From a bacterium (GTDB taxonomy: Bacteria; Verrucomicrobiota; Verrucomicrobiia; Limisphaerales; UBA11358), in assembly GCA_021780905.1 (NCBI GenBank), contig JAJXXW010000045.1, positions 1 to 44,514 on the forward strand: 44,514 nucleotides of DNA. The letters are read 5' to 3'. This document shows, one piece after another, positions 40,307 to 44,514 of the stretch. Both the position numbers and the translations under genes were made by a program. How positions within the stretch are numbered: the first letter of the stretch is position 1; every line of letters begins with the position of its first letter. A model generated the notes under the pieces. It was not told the DNA's origin and ran no database searches. It saw only the letters and a list, made by a program, of their open reading frames with translations.

Positions 40307-41776
40307 CTAGTGCAACTTGGAATGGCGGTGGCTGTAGGCGAAGTAGATGACCAAGCCGGCGGCCATCCAGACGATGAGCCGCGCCCAAGTGTCGCGCGGC
40401 AGGCCGGCCATCAGCCCGCCGCAGAAAAGGATGCCCAGCGGCGCGACCAGCCAGACGGCGGGCGTGCGGAAGGGGCGATGAATTTCCGGATGGATTTTCC
40501 GCAGCACCAGCACGCCAGCGCAGACGATGAGGAACGCCAGCAGCGTGCCGATGGAAACGAGTTCGCCCAGCAGCCCGATGGGAAACAGCCCGGCCACGAG
40601 CATGGCCACGGCGCCGGTGAAGATTTGGGCAACCCACGGCGTCTGGAATTTCGGATGCACGGCGCTGAACATCTTCGGCAACAAGCCATCCTTGGCCATG
40701 CAGTAAAAAATGCGCGGCTGGCCAAGCAGCAAAACCAGAATCACCGACGACAGGCCGGCGATGGCGCCGATTTTCACCAGCGTCCGCAGCCACGCGAGTT
40801 TGGCCCCGAACGCATCCACGGCCACGGCAATGGGCGCGGGGACATTGAGCGTTTGGTAGTTGACCACGCCGGTCAGCACCAGCGCGACGGCGATGTAAAG
40901 CACGGTGCAAATGCCGAGCGACGCGAGCATCCCGACGGGCATGTCGCGCTGCGGATTTTTCGCCTCCTGCGCGGCGGTGGACACGGCGTCGAACCCGATG
41001 TAGGCAAAGAAAATCACGCCTGCGCCGCGCAGCACACCGCCCCAGCCGAATACGCCAGGACTGATGGCCGGCGGCACGAACGGATGCCAGTTGTGCCGGT
41101 TGATGAAGGCGATACCCACGGCGATGAAGGTGAGAATCACCGCCATTTTGATGGCGACAATGATGTTGTTGAACGCGGCAGATTCCTTAATGCCGAGCAC
41201 GAGCAGGAAGGTGATGAAGCCGACGATGAGCATGGCCGGCACGTTGAGCGTGGCCCCGGTGCTGACCCAACCTTCGGTGAACAGCCGCCACATGTTCCAG
41301 CCCGCATCGGCGGGCGCGTGATGGTCGTAAGGCGCGGACGTGAATTGCGCGGGGATGACGAGGCCAAATTCTTTCAGGAACGAAACGACGTAGCCCGACC
41401 AGCCGACGGCGACGGTGGCGGCGGCAAATAAATATTCCAGAATCAAATCCCAGCCGATGATCCACGCCACGAATTCGCCGAGCGTTGCATAGCCATAGGT
41501 GTAGGCCGAGCCGGACATGGGAATCATTGCCGCAAATTCCGCGTAGCAGAGGCCGGCGAACGCGCACGCCAACCCCGCCAGCACAAACGAAATCACGATT
41601 GCCGGTCCGGCATATTTGGCGGCGGCCTGACCGGTGAGCACGAAAATGCCCGCGCCAATGATGGCCCCGATGCCCAACGCGGTGAGGTTGACCGGGCCGA
41701 GCGCGCGTTTGAGGCGATTGTCGTTTTGGGCCTCGGCCTGCAAGTCGGCGGCGTGTTTGCGTCGGAATATTTTCAT
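40307..41776 (-). CDS. APC-superfamily amino-acid permease (CAT type)
   Basis: Inner-membrane transporter, 489 residues, about 12-14 helices. The N-terminus LGPVNLTALGIGAIIGAGIF contains the helix-1 GAIIGAGIF substrate-binding break of the family. FFAYIGFDAVSTAAQEAKNPQ in helix 6-7 is the cationic-amino-acid-transporter signature. Substrate specificity cannot be set. The ATG at 41776 overlaps the stop of a candidate small gene by four bases. It is separated from the TetR operator by about 55 bases and shares its strand, so it may be read through into the efflux operon. Confidence 0.92.
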   Translation of the reverse strand: MKIFRRKHAADLQAEAQNDNRLKRALGPVNLTALGIGAIIGAGIFVLTGQAAAKYAGPAIVISFVLAGLACAFAGLCYAEFAAMIPMSGSAYTYGYATLGEFVAWIIGWDLILEYLFAAATVAVGWSGYVVSFLKEFGLVIPAQFTSAPYDHHAPADAGWNMWRLFTEGWVSTGATLNVPAMLIVGFITFLLVLGIKESAAFNNIIVAIKMAVILTFIAVGIAFINRHNWHPFVPPAISPGVFGWGGVLRGAGVIFFAYIGFDAVSTAAQEAKNPQRDMPVGMLASLGICTVLYIAVALVLTGVVNYQTLNVPAPIAVAVDAFGAKLAWLRTLVKIGAIAGLSSVILVLLLGQPRIFYCMAKDGLLPKMFSAVHPKFQTPWVAQIFTGAVAMLVAGLFPIGLLGELVSIGTLLAFLIVCAGVLVLRKIHPEIHRPFRTPAVWLVAPLGILFCGGLMAGLPRDTWARLIVWMAAGLVIYFAYSHRHSKLH

Positions 41777-42108
41777 GGGGAAATGGCCGTGTTGGTTGGC
41801 GCGGTTAAATGCCGCTTTCCGCCGCCGCCGTCAAGCAAATGTCGGGGCAGATAACGGGGCATTGGGCTTGGGCAGCAACCGGGAGATAACCGCAAACCCG
41901 CCACGACCCCGGCGAGAATCCCCCCGGAACACAATGCCGCCGTTGCCGGGACCGTGACGGCGCGAGTGAACAACGGTTCGCCGGTTTCGATTCGCACGGC
42001 GGCGAGGTCGAGATTCGCCGCGCCGGGATTCAGGGTGGGCCGTGTTTCGCCGGGGTTTTCATGGCGCTCGGTGATGGTGGCCGTTTGGCTTTCACCGGGC
42101 GCCGGCAC
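41773..42108 (-). CDS. Candidate small membrane protein
   Basis: An open frame of 111 codons from a GTG at 42108 fills the gap between the membrane-protein gene ending at 42113 and the permease. It overlaps the permease's ATG by four bases (ATGA). The middle reads AVRIETGEPLFTRAVTVPAT then AALCSGGILAGVVAGLRL, a plausible single membrane helix, and third positions are mostly G or C over the first ~70 codons. The last third looks unstructured. No family is recognised. Without it the 336-base gap holds nothing else visible. Confidence 0.35.
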   Translation of the reverse strand: MPAPGESQTATITERHENPGETRPTLNPGAANLDLAAVRIETGEPLFTRAVTVPATAALCSGGILAGVVAGLRLSPGCCPSPMPRYLPRHLLDGGGGKRHLTAPTNTAISP

Positions 42109-42112
42109 CGCA

Positions 42113-43306
42113 TCACGCGGCGGCGCGGGCGCCGCCGAACAAGCTTTTGAACCACGCCCACGCGGCGCGGATGCCGACGTCGCGCGTGCCGGCAAAATTG
42201 TAGATCCTGGCCATCTCCTCTTCATGGCCGCGATATTTTGGCGGCAGGAGAAAAACCGTTTTGGCGGAGTCGCCTTCAACCCGCAGAACTTCGGAGTAGA
42301 ACACGCCGCGTCCGGTCTCGTAATTTCCGGCGGGCAAAACGAGCGTGCGCGGCGGCAGGACGAGCCACGGCCGGTAGTGGAAGACGAGTCCGCCGGTTTC
42401 ATTGCGCAAGAGCCGGCCGAAGGTGCGCGTGGGCACCTTTTCGGCTTTGCGGCCGAGGAACATTTTGTTTGCGCTCGCATCGGGTTTGAAACGGTGCCGG
42501 GCGCCGGTGAAAAATTCCCAGATGAACACGAGGCCAAAGTGCGAGAGCCGGAAACTCCAGCCGGCGATGAGATAGGAGATGAGCAGGACGATGAGCGCCC
42601 ACGCCGCGCCGATCCACGGGTTGACGAACGCGCTGCCGGCGACACTGGCGAGAATCGCGGTGCGGAACGCCTTGAGCGCGGAATCCACGGTGGTGAACGG
42701 ACTCAGCAAAATCAAAATGTTGATGGCGTTGGACGCAAGGAACACGATGAAAAACGCCGCCATCGCCACCGGCGTCACCAGCACGTCGTAGAGCCAGTGA
42801 AAATCCATCGCGGCGAAGCCGAGCGAACTCAACGACGCGCCGGGCGGCCCGCCGGGGGAATTGGCCACGTGAATGATATTGACCATGATCGGCACAAACG
42901 CGCCGGTGGCAACCAGGCCGGAGATTTTGTGCTCGCAGGTTTCGAGGGCGTCGAATGGCTTTTTGGCGACGGTGGGCAGCGTCACGCCGACGGTGTCCTT
43001 GAGGAAGCAGGCGGCCACCAGCAAAAACGCCGGCACCCAAAACAGCGGGTTGGCGAACCACGGCAGCCTGGCCTTTTCCACGTCGGTCTTGGCCCTGCAA
43101 TACTGGTAGCAGCCGACGGCACTCACGCCGAGCAGCGGCGAGATGGCCACGCCGGTGATGGTCGAGAGCGTCTGGGCAATCTCCACACCAGGCGGCGGCG
43201 GACTTTTGGCCGGGGCGGCCGCAATCAGCGCGGCGGGCGCGGCGAGTGGGTTAAAAAGCCCGGCCAGCACAAACAAAACGACCAGAGTCGCAACCAGCTT
43301 CTTCAT
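42113..43306 (-). CDS. Multi-pass membrane protein of unknown function
   Basis: 397 residues. A signal-like first helix (KKLVATLVVLFVLAGLFNPL) is followed by an Ala/Pro stretch, then at least six further hydrophobic helices between about 50 and 260. A hydrophilic C-terminal domain (~270-397) is rich in Arg and Lys. ITGVAISPLLGVSAVGCYQY resembles the first conserved block of DUF4126-type membrane proteins, but the match is weak, so I do not name the family. No transporter or enzyme motif is seen. It is divergent from rplM across 117 bases. Confidence 0.7.
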   Translation of the reverse strand: MKKLVATLVVLFVLAGLFNPLAAPAALIAAAPAKSPPPPGVEIAQTLSTITGVAISPLLGVSAVGCYQYCRAKTDVEKARLPWFANPLFWVPAFLLVAACFLKDTVGVTLPTVAKKPFDALETCEHKISGLVATGAFVPIMVNIIHVANSPGGPPGASLSSLGFAAMDFHWLYDVLVTPVAMAAFFIVFLASNAINILILLSPFTTVDSALKAFRTAILASVAGSAFVNPWIGAAWALIVLLISYLIAGWSFRLSHFGLVFIWEFFTGARHRFKPDASANKMFLGRKAEKVPTRTFGRLLRNETGGLVFHYRPWLVLPPRTLVLPAGNYETGRGVFYSEVLRVEGDSAKTVFLLPPKYRGHEEEMARIYNFAGTRDVGIRAAWAWFKSLFGGARAAA

Positions 43307-43370
43307 CGGTCAAATCTTCTTTTTTTGAGGGCGGCTGTAAAGCGCAAACCGATTTAATTGAAATCGCGTG

Positions 43371-43398
43371 TTGACTTCATGCGCCCGTTTGATAGTTT
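43371..43398 (+). promoter_or_regulatory. Possible rplM promoter
   Basis: TTGACT at 43371-43376 is a good -35. The -10 candidates are TAGTTT at 43393 (16-base spacer) or GATAGT at 43391 (14-base spacer); neither is strong. The location, 25-30 bases before the ATG at 43424, fits. Confidence 0.35.
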
Positions 43399-43423
43399 CC
43401 ACGTCCCTTTGTTTGGAATTTAG

Positions 43424-43858
43424 ATGAAAACGCATTTGCCGAAAGTGAATTTGGACCAGCGCAAGTGGCATGTCATTGATGCCGACGGCGCCGTGCTTGG
43501 CCGACTGGCCGTGCAGGTGGCGGACATTTTGCGCGGGAAAAACAAGCCTGTTTACACGCCCCACCTCGACGCCGGCGACTTTGTCATCGTCGTCAACGCC
43601 GAGAAAGTCCGCGTCACCGGCAAAAAGGAGACCGCCAAGGAATACATGACCTATTCCGGCTGGAAGGGCGGCGAAAAATACGCCACCGTCGAGCAAATCC
43701 GCGCCAAGCATCCCGAAAAGCTCATCGAACACGCCGTCAAAGGCATGATTCCGAAGAACCGTCTCGGCCGCGTGCTCCTCACCAAGCTGAAAGTGTTCAA
43801 GGGTCCGAAGCATGACCATGGCGCGCAAATGCCCGCCGTGCTCGCACCCGCCAAATAA
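43424..43858 (+). CDS. rplM: 50S ribosomal protein L13
   Basis: Early-assembly protein of the large subunit, 144 residues, usual length. Signatures: [47 protein letters not shown] and [13 protein letters not shown]. Followed after eight bases by rpsI, the almost universal bacterial pairing. Confidence 0.98.
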   Translation: MKTHLPKVNLDQRKWHVIDADGAVLGRLAVQVADILRGKNKPVYTPHLDAGDFVIVVNAEKVRVTGKKETAKEYMTYSGWKGGEKYATVEQIRAKHPEKLIEHAVKGMIPKNRLGRVLLTKLKVFKGPKHDHGAQMPAVLAPAK

Positions 43859-43866
43859 TTCTTGTT

Positions 43867-44268
43867 ATGGCCACGAAAACCTCCAACGAATTCCTCGGCA
43901 CCGGCCGCCGCAAAACGGCGATCGCCCGGGTCCGTCTCGCGACCGGCAGCGGCAAAATCACCGTCAACGGCCGCGCGTTTGAAAACTATTTCCCGCTGGA
44001 CACCCAGCGCGCCACGGTTACCTCGCCGCTCACCATCACCAACACGGCCGACAAGCTCGATGTGCGCGTGAACGTGGTCGGCGGCGGTCCGCTCGGCCAG
44101 GCCGGCGCCACGCGCCACGGCATTTCCCGCGCGCTCCTGAAATTTGACGCCGCTCTGCGGCCCGCCCTGAAAGCGGAAGGTTTCCTGACGCGCGACCCGC
44201 GCGAACGCGAGCGCAAGAAATACGGCCAGCCCGGCGCCCGCAAACGCTTCCAGTTCTCGAAACGTTGA
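43867..44268 (+). CDS. rpsI: 30S ribosomal protein S9
   Basis: Small-subunit protein whose C-terminal tail reaches the P-site tRNA. 133 residues. [20 protein letters not shown] opens the fold, [20 protein letters not shown] is the core signature, and the basic tail ends KRFQFSKR. The final -SKR, with the terminal Arg contacting tRNA, is conserved. Co-transcribed with rplM; an intrinsic terminator follows at 44289. Confidence 0.98.
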   Translation: MATKTSNEFLGTGRRKTAIARVRLATGSGKITVNGRAFENYFPLDTQRATVTSPLTITNTADKLDVRVNVVGGGPLGQAGATRHGISRALLKFDAALRPALKAEGFLTRDPRERERKKYGQPGARKRFQFSKR

Positions 44269-44288
44269 TCGCAACGGAAAGTTTCCCA

Positions 44289-44319
44289 AACCCGCTGGCT
44301 GTTGCCGGCGGGTTTTTTT
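44289..44319 (+). terminator. Intrinsic terminator of rplM-rpsI
   Basis: AACCCGCTGGC (44289-44299) pairs with GCCGGCGGGTT (44304-44314), one G-U pair, around a TGTT loop, and runs into seven T at 44313-44319. A textbook rho-independent structure 20 bases after the rpsI stop. Confidence 0.9.
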
Positions 44320-44386
44320 GTTGGGAACAATCCAGCGGCCAGCGCCCAACGGCAAATTTGCCGGCGAACGCAAAACGACTTCATTA

Positions 44387-44514
44387 TTGAGCGTTGAATG
44401 TTGAGCGTTGAATGTTGAGCGTTGAATGTTGAGCGTTGAATGTTGAGCGTTGAATGTTGAGCGTTGAATGTTGAGCGTTGAATGTTGAGCGTTGAATGTT
44501 GAGCGTTGAATGTT
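44387..44514 (+). repeat. 14-base tandem repeat (two alternating heptamers)
   Basis: Nine exact copies of TTGAGCGTTGAATG from 44387 to 44512, then two more bases at the window edge, so the array continues outside. Each unit is two related heptamers, TTGAGCG and TTGAATG. The copies are identical, so the array is recent or kept uniform. No open gene crosses it. Confidence 0.95.

Noticed and set aside
39311..41431. Plus-strand open frame of ~700 codons across the adaptor, TetR and permease genes
   Set aside because: It crosses three well-supported genes and the operator palindrome, and its product is low-complexity His/Arg/Gly-rich.
44387..44514. CRISPR array
   Set aside because: The 14-base units are directly adjacent without spacers, and no cas gene is in the window.

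Overview
The window reads as a GC-rich chromosomal segment of a Gram-negative-type bacterium, most likely Verrucomicrobiota. That assignment is inference. It rests on the gene families (a DUF3106-type protein beside a small anti-sigma-like membrane protein, a PPPGYF-type anti-sigma-like protein after an ECF sigma factor, a duplicated nuoM), the operon layout, and short tandem repeats in the intergenic spaces. No rRNA, tRNA, CRISPR array or intact mobile element was found.

Region by region: 1-1.1 kb holds gene debris: an IS630 transposase piece, a scrap of a type I methyltransferase, and an IS4-family transposase gene in two opposed pieces. 1.2-6.8 kb is a heme cluster on the minus strand (hemE, hemN, hemG). 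It is interrupted between hemN and hemG by an AT-richer two-gene cargo: an HNH nuclease with a zinc finger and membrane segments, and a DUF2971-like protein. 6.9-10.0 kb on the plus strand carries an anti-sigma-like protein, a DUF3106 protein, lgt and miaA. 10.2-24.1 kb on the minus strand is one colinear block: gcvT, twelve complex I genes (nuoA B C D I H J K L M M N, mostly joined by 4-base stop/start overlaps) and gcvH. The NADH-input genes nuoE, nuoF and nuoG are absent. 24.1-29.4 kb on the minus strand is a second run: topoisomerase IV subunit A, polyprenyl diphosphate synthase, ECF sigma factor, anti-sigma-like protein and a ParA ATPase. 29.6-32.2 kb on the plus strand holds a secreted protein, lspA and an RluA-family pseudouridine synthase. 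32.5-40.3 kb on the minus strand is a TetR-controlled efflux operon coding both an RND pump (adaptor and transporter) and an EmrAB-type pump. 40.3-43.3 kb on the minus strand holds an amino-acid permease, a candidate small gene and a membrane protein of unknown function. 43.4-44.3 kb on the plus strand is rplM-rpsI with a clear terminator, followed by a 14-base tandem repeat that runs off the window.

Functionally the segment is mostly housekeeping: heme synthesis, respiration, lipoprotein maturation (lgt, lspA), tRNA and rRNA modification, quinone side-chain synthesis, glycine cleavage and ribosomal proteins. The accessory parts are the left-edge debris, the HNH/DUF2971 cargo and the efflux operon. 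A recurrent theme is tandem repeats with 7-, 8- or 14-base periods, some arranged as inverted pairs between co-directional genes and one lying inside miaA. Start codons that fall in these repeats are suspect, and several starts were moved downstream for that reason. The cargo in the heme cluster is the best candidate here for an undescribed system, but nothing in the window shows its function.
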